Source: an uncultured Opitutia bacterium
GTDB taxonomy: Bacteria > Verrucomicrobiota > Verrucomicrobiia > Opitutales > UBA953
DNA length: 17,091 nucleotides
Direction of reading: 5' to 3'
NCBI GenBank assembly: GCA_903895475.1
Contig: CAITUF010000216.1
Location: 1-17,091 of the forward strand
Part shown: piece after piece, positions 1 to 7,050 of the stretch
Position numbering within the stretch: position 1 is the first letter of the stretch
Layout: each line of letters opens with the position of its first letter
Position numbers and translations under genes: made by a program
Notes under the pieces: model-generated
Seen by the model: only the letters and a program-made list of their open reading frames with translations
What the model was told of the DNA's origin: nothing
Database searches by the model: none

Positions 1-17
1 AATTCATAATCAGCCAT

Positions 18-57
18 AAAAGCCTAGGGCTAGGCTTTGGGGTGCCCGAAAAAGGGC
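18..57 (-). terminator. Tandem hairpins after the SulP gene, likely terminator
   Basis: Read on the minus strand just past the SulP stop codon. The first hairpin is small (GCCC/GGGC, positions 44-57, loop of six). The second has an 8-bp perfect stem, AAAGCCTA/TAGGCTTT (19-26 with 31-38) and a 4-nt loop, and ends in a short run of four T. The T-run is short and partly inside the stem, so termination strength is uncertain. The location directly after a minus-strand gene supports the call. Confidence 0.55.
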
Positions 58-66
58 GTTCTCCGA

Positions 67-1926
67 CTAAATTTGCCAGTCGGCGCCGGAGGCCGAGGCG
101 GGCGCTGGCAGGCCCGGATGCGGGGCCGTCACTATACGCAAGACGGCCTCACCGCCACCGGCCAAGGCCCGGGCGCGGCGGACTGCCATGGCGAGCGCTG
201 CCGTGGGATTGGTATCGTCCCACGGGATGACGTTCTCGGTGCCGACCGCGTCGACGAGGCCAGCGTTTACGAAGATCCGCATCGTGTCGGGCTTGGCCTC
301 GCAGAGGATTAAGTGACGACCATCGGATTTCAACGCCTCGGCGAGGTCGCGTAGCAGCAGCACGCCATTGGCGTCTAAGTGATGGGCTTCGCGGAACTTA
401 AGCACCAGCACCTTTAGGTTCGGGTCAGCCGAGGCCCGGCGGAGGTGTTCGTGGAAAGCTTGGGTCGCGCCGAAGTGGAGGCTACCTTCCACATGCAGGA
501 TGGAGATCCCCGTCGACGCTTGGCCCTTGGGTCGCTCGCGCAGCTCACCCGTTTCGGAGAAGTCGTATTCCACGACCGCGGGTTCGGAAGTCTTGCGCAG
601 GTAGAACGCGATCGCCACGGCGGTGCCGAAGAAGATGGCGACGTCGAGCGGGGCCAGGAGCGCCGTGAAGAAGGTGGCGAGGAAAACCGTGCGGTCTTGT
701 GCGCTCGACTTAAGGATGAGTTTTATCGCCGAAAGATTGGCTAGCTCGACCTCAGCGAGGATGACCAAGATACCGAGCGTCGCGAGCGGGACGAGCGCGA
801 CCCAATGGCTCACGAGGAAAGCCGCCGCGAGGATGAAGAGCCCGGCGAACAAGGACGCGAAAGCCGTCCGTGCGCCGCTGGCGACGTTGAGGGCGGAGCG
901 ACTGATGGAGCCGGAGGCCGCCATGCCGCCCGTGAAGGCGCAGGCTAGGTTGGCCATGCCCAGGCCGAAGACCTCTTGGTGCAGGTCTGAGGGCCGGCCA
1001 GTCTTGAGGGCGGAGGCGCGCGCATTGGCCGTGCCTTCGATGATGACCAGCACCGCGAGAGCCAAGGCCGGTGAGAAGAGCGTCGCCAACATGCGGGCGG
1101 AGAAGTCAGGTAGGTGCAGACTTGTGGCGGCGCGGGCGGCATCGCCAACCGATTTCACCACTTGGCCCTGCGAGCCTTGATTCATAGCTACTGACTGGGC
1201 GAGTGCCGCCCCGAGTGTCGCCACGGTAATGGCAACGAGGATGGCCTTACCGACGCCATAGGGCTTGCGCATGAGCCCGTAGGTGATGCCGGTGATGATG
1301 GCTAACCCCATGTCCGGGTTAATCAGGCGATTACCGAGTTTGACGGCTGACCAGAGGACTTCGGGGAGGCTTTCGTCACCATGTTCGCCGGGCATGCCGA
1401 TGGTGAATGGTAGCTGCAACGCAATGACGCGGAGGGCGGCGGCCGCAATGTAGGCGGAGATTACCGTGCGCGGGACGAAGTCGGCGAAGCTGCTGAGGCG
1501 GAGCCACGAAGCCAGCAGGAGGAAGACCCCGGCCATCAGTACTAACGTCGGCAATGCCACTGCGCGTTGGTCGGGCGAGACGACGCCGAGCGTGGCGAAG
1601 GCACCGAGTAGTAAGGCGGCGGAAGCATTCGTTGGGCCCGCGGAGAGGTTGGCGGAGCCCGTGAAGATCGGCGCGATCAGGGCGGCGACTCCACAGCCAA
1701 TGAGGCCGCACCAGACGGGTAGGCCGGCCTTCATGGCGAAGGCCATGGACATTGGGAAGGCGAGTAGCGCGACGTTCAGACCGGCGATGAGGTCGGCCTT
1801 AAAGGCCGGTCCATCCATCTGGGGCACTGCGGCGCGAATCGGAAGTAACTGCGGACGGGGCAGGGCCGCGAGCGTTCGCCAGCCTTGGACGAGTAGGGAA
1901 AGGAAATTTTGGAGGCCCCGGAGCAC
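67..1926 (-). CDS. SulP-family inorganic anion transporter with C-terminal STAS domain
   Basis: This 619-residue inner-membrane protein has the SulP (SLC26-like) architecture. A hydrophobic transport domain spans about residues 40-440 and a cytoplasmic STAS domain about 473-580. Family signatures seen are AGLNVALLAFPMSMAFA (48-64), GSANLSAGPTNASAALL (90-106) and GGMAASGSISRSALN (333-347). Known SulP substrates are sulfate, bicarbonate and other anions; the sequence does not show which applies here, and no carbonic anhydrase or sulfate-assimilation gene adjoins it. The STAS loop reads LDANG (517-521), with Asn where phosphorylatable STAS domains carry Ser. The start is GTG; an internal ATG at residue 37 would remove the N-terminal extension but keep the first helices. 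It is the last gene of a minus-strand cluster, 50 bp after the DUF2017-like gene, and a hairpin terminator follows. Confidence 0.93.
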   Translation of the reverse strand: MLRGLQNFLSLLVQGWRTLAALPRPQLLPIRAAVPQMDGPAFKADLIAGLNVALLAFPMSMAFAMKAGLPVWCGLIGCGVAALIAPIFTGSANLSAGPTNASAALLLGAFATLGVVSPDQRAVALPTLVLMAGVFLLLASWLRLSSFADFVPRTVISAYIAAAALRVIALQLPFTIGMPGEHGDESLPEVLWSAVKLGNRLINPDMGLAIITGITYGLMRKPYGVGKAILVAITVATLGAALAQSVAMNQGSQGQVVKSVGDAARAATSLHLPDFSARMLATLFSPALALAVLVIIEGTANARASALKTGRPSDLHQEVFGLGMANLACAFTGGMAASGSISRSALNVASGARTAFASLFAGLFILAAAFLVSHWVALVPLATLGILVILAEVELANLSAIKLILKSSAQDRTVFLATFFTALLAPLDVAIFFGTAVAIAFYLRKTSEPAVVEYDFSETGELRERPKGQASTGISILHVEGSLHFGATQAFHEHLRRASADPNLKVLVLKFREAHHLDANGVLLLRDLAEALKSDGRHLILCEAKPDTMRIFVNAGLVDAVGTENVIPWDDTNPTAALAMAVRRARALAGGGEAVLRIVTAPHPGLPAPASASGADWQI

Positions 1927-1976
1927 GGCCCAGTTGTTGTCAACTAGGCTTGGGCTTCAACCGATTTCGGCGAACT

Positions 1977-2441
1977 TCAGTCGAACGCTTCGGGGTCGAG
2001 CTGGTGTATGAGCGATTGTTGCAGGAGCCCAAAGCAGGAGTAGCAGGCCAAGGCATGGCGCTTCTCGGTCGGCAGGGACTCGTCGTCCAGCAGCTCGGAG
2101 CTTTCGAGCGCCGCGTCGGGGACGTCGGCGAAGACCAGTTCACGCAAGGCAATACGGACGGCGGATAAGGCGCGGAGGAAGGCAAATGCTTGCCCATCGT
2201 TCTTAAGCACGATGACCGCCGGTTCCCCTTTGGCGTTAGCGAAGGCGGTGGCGAGGAGGCGGGCCTCTTCGGCCGCCTGGGAGCTGAGCGTTTCCGTCCA
2301 GAAGGAGGCGATCTCGGCGTCGTTGCCTGGAATCTTCGCGCGGTTCACCGAAACGCGGGCGGCTGCCGGCGCGATCAGGCGGAGTAGGTCGGTCAGCACA
2401 TTACGTGCTTCCGCTGTCATCGTGAGGCGGAGCTCAGCCAT
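1977..2441 (-). CDS. DUF2017-like protein, partner gene of clpS
   Basis: A 154-residue soluble, mainly helical, acidic protein with no signal peptide or membrane segment. Family assignment rests on context and general character. In Actinobacteria a DUF2017 gene commonly follows clpS, and here this gene begins 8 bp inside the end of clpS on the same strand. The central part (about 37-70, AEIASFWTETLSSQAAEEARL) resembles the helix-rich DUF2017 region by eye. The molecular function of the family is not established; a role linked to ClpS-dependent proteolysis is only a guess from adjacency. The ATG start overlaps the clpS stop codon region, so translation is probably coupled. No clear Shine-Dalgarno sequence is visible. 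Confidence 0.6.
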   Translation of the reverse strand: MAELRLTMTAEARNVLTDLLRLIAPAAARVSVNRAKIPGNDAEIASFWTETLSSQAAEEARLLATAFANAKGEPAVIVLKNDGQAFAFLRALSAVRIALRELVFADVPDAALESSELLDDESLPTEKRHALACYSCFGLLQQSLIHQLDPEAFD

Positions 2442-2721
2442 CTTTTTCGAGTAAGGCGTTCAGGTGCCATTGTTGGAGCTCGAGGGCGAGCATCTCGGCC
2501 CGTTCACGTTCACCCGTCCAGACGGTGGCGCGGCCCTCTTCGTGCACCTGCAGCATGTATTTACGGGCTAGGGCACGCTGGATGCGGAGAACATTCATGA
2601 AAACCATCACTACGTAGCCGGTGAGGTTGATGGGGTCGTTGAGTACGACCACGTTCCACTTGGACGCTAGGGCGGGGACCGTCTCAGTCTTGATCTCCGG
2701 CTTGATCTTGGGTTTGCCCAT
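2434..2721 (-). CDS. clpS: ATP-dependent Clp protease adaptor ClpS
   Basis: A 95-residue protein matching the ClpS core: WNVVVLNDPINLTGYVVMVF (residues 22-41), then LQVHEEGRATVWTGERERAEM (57-77). The NDP and VH..G motifs belong to the fold that binds the ClpA/ClpC N-domain and N-degron residues. ClpS delivers N-end-rule substrates to the ClpAP or ClpCP protease. The WNVVVLNDPINL form and short C-terminus resemble actinobacterial ClpS more than E. coli ClpS. The gene starts 38 bp inside the end of the upstream histidine kinase gene and overlaps the downstream gene by 8 bp, so it sits inside a translationally linked cluster. The chosen ATG leaves a short basic N-terminal extension (about 20 residues) before the core. 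No clpA or clpC is in the window. Confidence 0.9.
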   Translation of the reverse strand: MGKPKIKPEIKTETVPALASKWNVVVLNDPINLTGYVVMVFMNVLRIQRALARKYMLQVHEEGRATVWTGERERAEMLALELQQWHLNALLEKDG

Positions 2722-5317
2722 GGGGAGTCAGCTTCACGTCAGAACTTAGGGACAGGAGCAGACTTCGCAAGCCACCGATGAGTCTTTGGCAAGTTTCTGC
2801 GGCAGGGGGTAGGCCCGGCGTACGTTCGAGTTGGGCGGCGACCCGGGAGAGCTCGATGCATCCCATGAGGGCCAGCATGCCTTTGACCCCGTGGGCTTGG
2901 CGCATGACCGTTTCGGGGTCTCCCTGATTGAGGGCAGCCTCCAGGTCAGCGACCATTTGGGGGCCATGGCGGAGGAAGGAGCGGGCTGCGCAACGAAGGT
3001 CTTCAGCCTCTTCTTCATCGAGTTCGCCCAAGGCCGCTTGGAATTCGTTGGTGTTCGTGGGGTCCGCGGATTCACCGACCAGTTGGTCGATCTTGGTAAT
3101 TAAGTCAGCGCCACGCATCGGCTTGGACAGGTAGCCATCGAACCCGGCTTGTTCACAGCGGACGCGGTCGCTCTCTTGGGTCATGGCGGTGAGTGCGAGG
3201 ATGATGGTGCGTCGGCGGCCCGTTTGGAACTCGGCGGAACGGATGCCCTCCGCGACCCCGATGCCGTCGACTAGGGGCATTTGAATATCGAGCACGGCCA
3301 CATCAAATTCCTTGATGCCCCAGAGTTCCAGGGCCGCGGCACCATCGACGGTCGCGCTCACCTCATGGCCGGCCCGCTTGAGGCGGGAGACCGTCACCTC
3401 ACGATTCACTTCATTATCCTCAGCGACGAGAATCCGTAGGTGGCGGCGGGGAGTCGCTGCTAGCGGCGTCGCTGGTTGTTCTTCCGGGCCGGGTTGGTGG
3501 TGCCCGAGTTCGGACCAGAGCGAAGTGAGCGTTAGTGGTTTGTGCAGCTGCTTAAAGCCACGGAGCTCGAGGTCAGGGGAGGTCAGGAGGATAACCAATT
3601 CCCGTGGGATGGCCGGCAGCTTTGGGTTAATGTCATCGGGGAGGTCCAGTAAGGCCCGGGTAAAAGGCTCGCCGCTGGCGGCGGCGGCCTGCCAAGCGTT
3701 TTCAGCCTCTTCATTGGTCGCCACGCTGAGGCCAGTGCCTTCCCGATGGCGGATGCATTGTAAGAGCCATTGGCGCATCGCTGGGCTCCCTCCGGCGATC
3801 AGCACGCGTTCATCGCGCAGGGAGGGTAAGGCTCGGGCTCTTTCCGCCGGGTCGACGGCGAACATGAGCGCGGCCGTGAAGCGGCTGCCCTTGTTTGGTT
3901 CGCTCTGCACCTTGACGTAACCATCCATCGCTTGGGCGAGGTTTCGGACGATTGTCAGGCCCAAGCCCGTGCCACCGAAGCGCCGCGTGGTCGAGGCGTC
4001 CGCTTGGGTGAAAGGGTCGAAGATGCTTTCCAGTCGATTAATCGGAATGCCGATGCCGGTATCATCGACGATGATACGGGTGCGGAGCCCTTCGCTCCGC
4101 GGCTCGAATTCAAGGTGGCAGTGGACGTGGCCGGTTTCAGTGAACTTGACCGCGTTGCCGATGAGGTTGGATAGGATGCGGCGAAATTTGACTGGGTCGC
4201 CCAGCACGCTGTGGGGCGCATCGGGCGCAGTCAGGGCGGCGAACTCAATGCCCTTGCGGCGGGCCTGCTGATGGAACTGGGCCATCGTTTCTTCGAGCGC
4301 CCGGATGGGGTTGAAGGGAATCTGCTCGATGGTGATGTGTCCGCGATCGAGGCGGGCGAAGTCGAGGACGTCCTTGATCATCTCTTCCAGGTCCACGGCG
4401 CACCGCTGGATTTTTTGGAACGTTTCTTCGGTGGCGTGGGCCGGCGATTCTAGGGCGGTTTCACAAAGCCCTTGGATGGCGTTGATGGGGTTGCGAATCT
4501 CGTGGGTGATGTTCGCGACGAATTGCGATTTAGCGGCACCGAGTTCTTCGGCTTTTTCGAGCGCAATCCGGAGCCGGTTCTGTTCCTTGGTCGAGTCCGT
4601 GATATTACTGGCGAAGGTCAGCAGGCCGGCGGGCAAGCCGTTACCACCCTTGATGCGTTCGTGGACGACACTGATGTGGCGCGTCGTGCCTTGGAGGTTG
4701 CTGAAGTCCATGCCTTGATGGCGGACGCTTTGGCCGTGCTGGATGACTTCGGCGTCGAGGGCCTTGAAGCGGGCGGCCGTTTCGGGAGCGAGGATGTCTT
4801 CGAGGGTGAGGTCCACGGCGGCGCCGCGGTGCGGCAGGGCAATGAATTCATCGAGGTTTCGGCTCGTGTGGAGAATGCGGCCGCTGAGGTCGCGCAGGAT
4901 GATGAAGTCCGGCGAGTTATCGATGAGCGTCCGGGCTAGGCTCATTTCCGAGCGCGGGGTCAGCAGGGCGGCGCCGTTGACTTGGGCGTCGTCGGAGAAA
5001 ATCAGCCAGACTTGGTCCGCGTGCTTGGGGTCGGGCTGGAGGATGACGCGGACCGATTTAATTTCCCGGATGCGTTGGGGGTCGCGGGTCTCGAGGATAC
5101 CGCTCCAGGCGGACCAGCGGGCGGCGGAGAAGAGCAGGGTGGAGGCGGCCCGCCCGTCGTCGAGTTCGAGGAAGAGGTGGTCGACGTGCGTACCCGCTTT
5201 GACGCGGCGGCCCAGTGCCCGGGTGACGAGTTCATTGGCGTACAGCACTAACCCTTGGCGGTTACAGACCAAGAAGGGCCAAGGAAGGAGGTCCGGCAGC
5301 GTCGAAAGATCCGCCAT
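2684..5317 (-). CDS. Hybrid sensor histidine kinase: PAS-PAS-HisKA-HATPase-pseudoREC-REC-Hpt
   Basis: An 877-residue multidomain phosphorelay protein with no membrane segment, so probably a cytoplasmic sensor. Domains in order: PAS-like (about 10-110); PAS/PAC (about 125-245); HisKA with phospho-acceptor H272 in VANITHEIRNP; HATPase with N-box N384/N388, G1 box DDTGIGIP (418-425) and G2 box GGTGLGL (448-454); a degenerate receiver (about 503-605); a canonical receiver (626-747) with acid pair E633/D634, phospho-site D677, T710 and K732; and a C-terminal Hpt domain (about 755-860) with H809 in AHGVKG. All sites for an internal His-Asp-His relay are present; the output response regulator is not in the window. 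The degenerate receiver keeps D558, T579/S580 and K593 but lacks the acid pair. It is the first gene of the cluster with clpS, and its 3' end overlaps clpS by 38 bp. Signal and target are unknown. Confidence 0.95.
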   Translation of the reverse strand: MADLSTLPDLLPWPFLVCNRQGLVLYANELVTRALGRRVKAGTHVDHLFLELDDGRAASTLLFSAARWSAWSGILETRDPQRIREIKSVRVILQPDPKHADQVWLIFSDDAQVNGAALLTPRSEMSLARTLIDNSPDFIILRDLSGRILHTSRNLDEFIALPHRGAAVDLTLEDILAPETAARFKALDAEVIQHGQSVRHQGMDFSNLQGTTRHISVVHERIKGGNGLPAGLLTFASNITDSTKEQNRLRIALEKAEELGAAKSQFVANITHEIRNPINAIQGLCETALESPAHATEETFQKIQRCAVDLEEMIKDVLDFARLDRGHITIEQIPFNPIRALEETMAQFHQQARRKGIEFAALTAPDAPHSVLGDPVKFRRILSNLIGNAVKFTETGHVHCHLEFEPRSEGLRTRIIVDDTGIGIPINRLESIFDPFTQADASTTRRFGGTGLGLTIVRNLAQAMDGYVKVQSEPNKGSRFTAALMFAVDPAERARALPSLRDERVLIAGGSPAMRQWLLQCIRHREGTGLSVATNEEAENAWQAAAASGEPFTRALLDLPDDINPKLPAIPRELVILLTSPDLELRGFKQLHKPLTLTSLWSELGHHQPGPEEQPATPLAATPRRHLRILVAEDNEVNREVTVSRLKRAGHEVSATVDGAAALELWGIKEFDVAVLDIQMPLVDGIGVAEGIRSAEFQTGRRRTIILALTAMTQESDRVRCEQAGFDGYLSKPMRGADLITKIDQLVGESADPTNTNEFQAALGELDEEEAEDLRCAARSFLRHGPQMVADLEAALNQGDPETVMRQAHGVKGMLALMGCIELSRVAAQLERTPGLPPAAETCQRLIGGLRSLLLSLSSDVKLTPHGQTQDQAGDQD

Positions 5318-5466
5318 ACGTGTTTAACTAAGATGCCCTGAGGGTTATTGGATACAACAATCGTTATGAGGAAGAATCCCTAGTGTCAGGGCGGAGCTCG
5401 CGTTTCGGGGCCATGGTCGGGGTGGATTCTATTGGAATTCCCGATACCAGGGCGTATATCCGTGGA

Positions 5467-5817
5467 ATGTCGTTCGAACACCACCGTCAGCCTTTAGCCA
5501 GTCGGGATCATTTTGCCCGTCGTTTGCTGAAGTTCGCTGGTTACTCCGCGGCTTTCTTGGCGGTCTCGCTGCTAGTCGGCATGGGTGGCTACCACTGGAT
5601 TGGTGGCTTGGGCTGGGTCGACGCCTTGTTGGAAGCCAGCATGATTCTCACGGGCATGGGGCCCGTTTCGCCGATGCCGAGCGATGTGGCCAAGATTTTC
5701 GCCTCAGCCTATGCGGTCTTCAGTGGCGTGGCTTTCCTGACGACCTTTTCGATCCTCATCGCCCCGATCTTGCATCGTATCCTACACCGCTTGCACCTGA
5801 ACGAACGCTGCGAGTAG
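5467..5817 (+). CDS. Small two-TM membrane protein with K+-channel-like pore loop
   Basis: With the ATG at 5467 this is a 116-residue protein. It has a basic N-terminus (about 1-21), a membrane helix (about 22-42), a re-entrant-looking segment WVDALLEASMILTGMGPV (50-67), a second helix (about 74-101), and a short His/Arg-rich tail (LHRILHRLHLNE). The helix-pore-helix plan recalls the bacterial two-TM potassium channel fold (Ion_trans_2), with TGMGP (62-66) where a selectivity filter would read TVGYG. I recall similar hypothetical proteins with a GGMGPV motif in other bacteria, but cannot search here. Channel activity is inference; the Tyr of the filter is missing. The longer frame to an upstream GTG at 5383 adds 28 non-hydrophobic residues and is less likely. 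The gene diverges from the histidine kinase with about 150 bp between starts. Confidence 0.75.
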   Translation: MSFEHHRQPLASRDHFARRLLKFAGYSAAFLAVSLLVGMGGYHWIGGLGWVDALLEASMILTGMGPVSPMPSDVAKIFASAYAVFSGVAFLTTFSILIAPILHRILHRLHLNERCE

Positions 5818-5862
5818 GCCTTCTCGCACCCGCCTCGGAGAGAGGACGGGCGGAGAAAAGGG

Positions 5863-5944
5863 TGCTCAGGAAGGGACTTGAACCCTTACGCTTTATGGGC
5901 ACTAGAACCTGAATCTAGCGTGTCTGCCATTCCACCACCTGAGC
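5863..5944 (-). tRNA. tRNA-Leu (anticodon CAG)
   Basis: On the minus strand the acceptor stem GCTCAGG/CCTGAGC closes an 82-nt class II cloverleaf, counting discriminator A. The anticodon arm is CTAGA, loop TTCAGGT, TCTAG, which gives anticodon CAG reading CUG leucine codons. The T-arm is AAGGG, loop TTCAAGT, CCCTT, and a long variable region fits tRNA-Leu. The genome sequence after the discriminator is CCC, so the terminal CCA is not fully encoded and must be added by CCA nucleotidyltransferase. Confidence 0.95.
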
Positions 5945-5960
5945 GACTAACAAGAGGTCG

Positions 5961-5988
5961 AGCAAAGGGCTTGCTCTGCGGGTGTCAA
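5961..5988 (-). promoter_or_regulatory. Likely promoter of tRNA-Leu
   Basis: On the minus strand a perfect -35 TTGACA (5983-5988) is followed by a 16-bp spacer and TTTGCT (5961-5966) in the -10 position. This puts the expected transcription start a few bases upstream of the mature tRNA 5' end at 5944. The -35 begins 2 bp past the stop codon of the acetyltransferase gene. The -10 matches the consensus in only 3 of 6 bases, so the call rests on the -35 and the position. Confidence 0.5.
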
Positions 5989-5990
5989 GG

Positions 5991-6491
5991 TCAGGGCTTC
6001 CGCAGTGACTTGAGCATGTAGGCGCAATCAAGGTCTTGGCCGAACTTATGGCCGACGCCTTTAAGGAGGCCGGCATGCGTGAACCCGCAGGCTTCGTGTA
6101 GTTTTAAACTGGCGGCCTGTTCGCCAGAGATGCGGGCGATGACCGATTTATGCCCCAGAGCCTCGGCCCGAGTGAGGAGTTCGCGTAGGACGCGCTTCCC
6201 GAGGCCCTTGCCGTGGTATTCGTGATGGATGAAGATCGAATCCTCGACCGTCGCCGACCAGCCTTGGCGGCTGTTATAAGTGGAGAGTGAGCCCCAACCC
6301 ACGACCTTGCCTTCGACCTCGACGACCAGAACGGGGTGGACCCGCGAACGCCCTTTGAGCCAATGAATACGGCCCTCTTCGGTCTCTTCGGTCAGGTGCC
6401 AGGTACAGGTACTGGTCCGGACATAGTGATTATAGACCGAATTAATGGCCTGGGCGTCGGCCTCTTCGGCCAAGCGGATGCGAGCTTCCAT
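5991..6491 (-). CDS. GNAT-family N-acetyltransferase (phosphinothricin/L-amino-acid acetyltransferase-like)
   Basis: A 166-residue cytoplasmic acetyl-CoA-dependent transferase. N-terminal RLAEEADAQAINSVYNHYV (5-23) is typical of the Pat/YncA subgroup, which acetylates small amines or amino-acid analogues such as phosphinothricin or methionine sulfoximine. The acetyl-CoA motif is YHGKGLGKR (about 92-100), preceded by the beta strand DSIFIHHEY. ACGF (EACGFTHAG) near residue 140 is the usual C-terminal GNAT element. I chose the ATG at 6491 over one 42 bases upstream because the family begins close to this point and AGGA lies about 10 bases before it, one of the few plausible ribosome binding sites here. 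The actual substrate cannot be told from sequence. tRNA-Leu follows on the same strand. Confidence 0.88.
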   Translation of the reverse strand: MEARIRLAEEADAQAINSVYNHYVRTSTCTWHLTEETEEGRIHWLKGRSRVHPVLVVEVEGKVVGWGSLSTYNSRQGWSATVEDSIFIHHEYHGKGLGKRVLRELLTRAEALGHKSVIARISGEQAASLKLHEACGFTHAGLLKGVGHKFGQDLDCAYMLKSLRKP

Positions 6492-6543
6492 GGCCGTCAA
6501 TCCTGTCGATTTTAAGCTAATGCGTCCAGCCAAGGAAATCCCG

Positions 6544-6572
6544 TTGACAGCCGTGTGCGGGCGGGCTTTGTT
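6544..6572 (+). promoter_or_regulatory. Candidate promoter of the rpmJ-rpmE2 pair
   Basis: A perfect -35 TTGACA (6544-6549), a 17-bp spacer, and TTTGTT (6567-6572) as a weak -10. Transcription would begin near 6579, giving a leader of about 25 nt before rpmJ. It lies between divergent start codons (acetyltransferase at 6491, rpmJ at 6605). No AT-rich palindrome of the Zur-box kind is visible in the interval. Confidence 0.4.
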
Positions 6573-6604
6573 GGCCGACCTGCCGTATTCCTCGGCCCAA
6601 GACC

Positions 6605-6730
6605 ATGAAAGTCTCCTCCTCCCTCAAGTCGCTCAAGAAGCGCCATCCTAATTGCCAGGTCGTCCGTCGCAAAGGTCGCATTTATGTGATCAACAAGACG
6701 CACCCTCGCTACAAAGCCCGCCAAGGTTAA
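6605..6730 (+). CDS. rpmJ: 50S ribosomal protein bL36, zinc-independent (YkgO-like) type
   Basis: A 41-residue basic protein starting MKVSSSLKSLKKRHPNCQVV and ending RYKARQG, directly recognisable as bL36. The usual zinc-binding form carries a CxxC plus Cys/His cluster. Here only Cys17 remains, which places it with the zinc-free paralogue type (E. coli YkgO). bL36 binds 23S rRNA in the large subunit near the GTPase-associated region. It is followed after 23 bp by the L31 type B gene on the same strand, a pairing also seen in E. coli ykgM/ykgO. No Shine-Dalgarno sequence is evident before the ATG. The gene is short enough that automated calling may miss it. Confidence 0.95.
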   Translation: MKVSSSLKSLKKRHPNCQVVRRKGRIYVINKTHPRYKARQG

Positions 6731-6753
6731 CCCCTAGCAAACCCCTGATTTAT

Positions 6754-6996
6754 ATGAAGAAGGAAGGTCATCCTGAATACAACCCTGTGGTCTTTGTGGA
6801 CGTCTCCACGAACCGCGAGTTCACTACCCGTTCGACTCTCAAGTCGAAGGAAACCAAGGTCATTGATGGCGTGGAGCACTTTGTGATCCGCCGCGAAGTG
6901 ACCATGGATTCCCACCCGGCCTACACCGGCGAGAAGCGCTTCGTCGACTCCGCTGGCCGCGTCGAGAAGTTCAACTCGAAGTTCCGCCGCAAGTAA
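6754..6996 (+). CDS. rpmE2: 50S ribosomal protein bL31 type B
   Basis: An 80-residue protein beginning MKKEGHPEYNPVVFVDVST and ending in a basic RVEKFNSKFRRK tail, matching bL31 type B. It contains no cysteine, so it lacks the zinc site of type A L31. The protein sits on the large-subunit central protuberance and bridges to the small subunit. Start choice: the ATG at 6754 gives the standard family N-terminus, whereas the longer frame overlaps rpmJ. It lies 23 bp after rpmJ, so the two are probably co-transcribed. A strong terminator follows. Confidence 0.95.
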   Translation: MKKEGHPEYNPVVFVDVSTNREFTTRSTLKSKETKVIDGVEHFVIRREVTMDSHPAYTGEKRFVDSAGRVEKFNSKFRRK

Positions 6997-7022
6997 GTCG
7001 CCCTACGGCGACCGTCTCAAAG

Positions 7023-7050
7023 CCCGCCCGGTTCGCCTGGCGGGTTTTTT
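7023..7050 (+). terminator. Rho-independent terminator after rpmE2
   Basis: A CCCGCC (7023-7028) / GGCGGG (7039-7044) stem with a 10-nt loop, preceded by AAAG and followed by six T. It closes the bL36-bL31 unit. Confidence 0.9.

Noticed and set aside
1938..1943. Minus-strand TTGACA just before the SulP start
   Set aside because: The matching -10 and transcription start would fall inside the SulP gene, downstream of its start codon; no proper -10 is seen.
4059..4077. Perfect 9-bp palindrome GTATCATCG-A-CGATGATAC
   Set aside because: It lies in the kinase G1 box. The codons ATC ATC GTC GAT GAT for IIVDD are naturally self-complementary, so coding explains it.
5830..5853. CCGCC/GGCGG stem between the channel-like gene and tRNA-Leu as a terminator
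   Set aside because: No T-run follows the stem on either strand, so termination is not supported.
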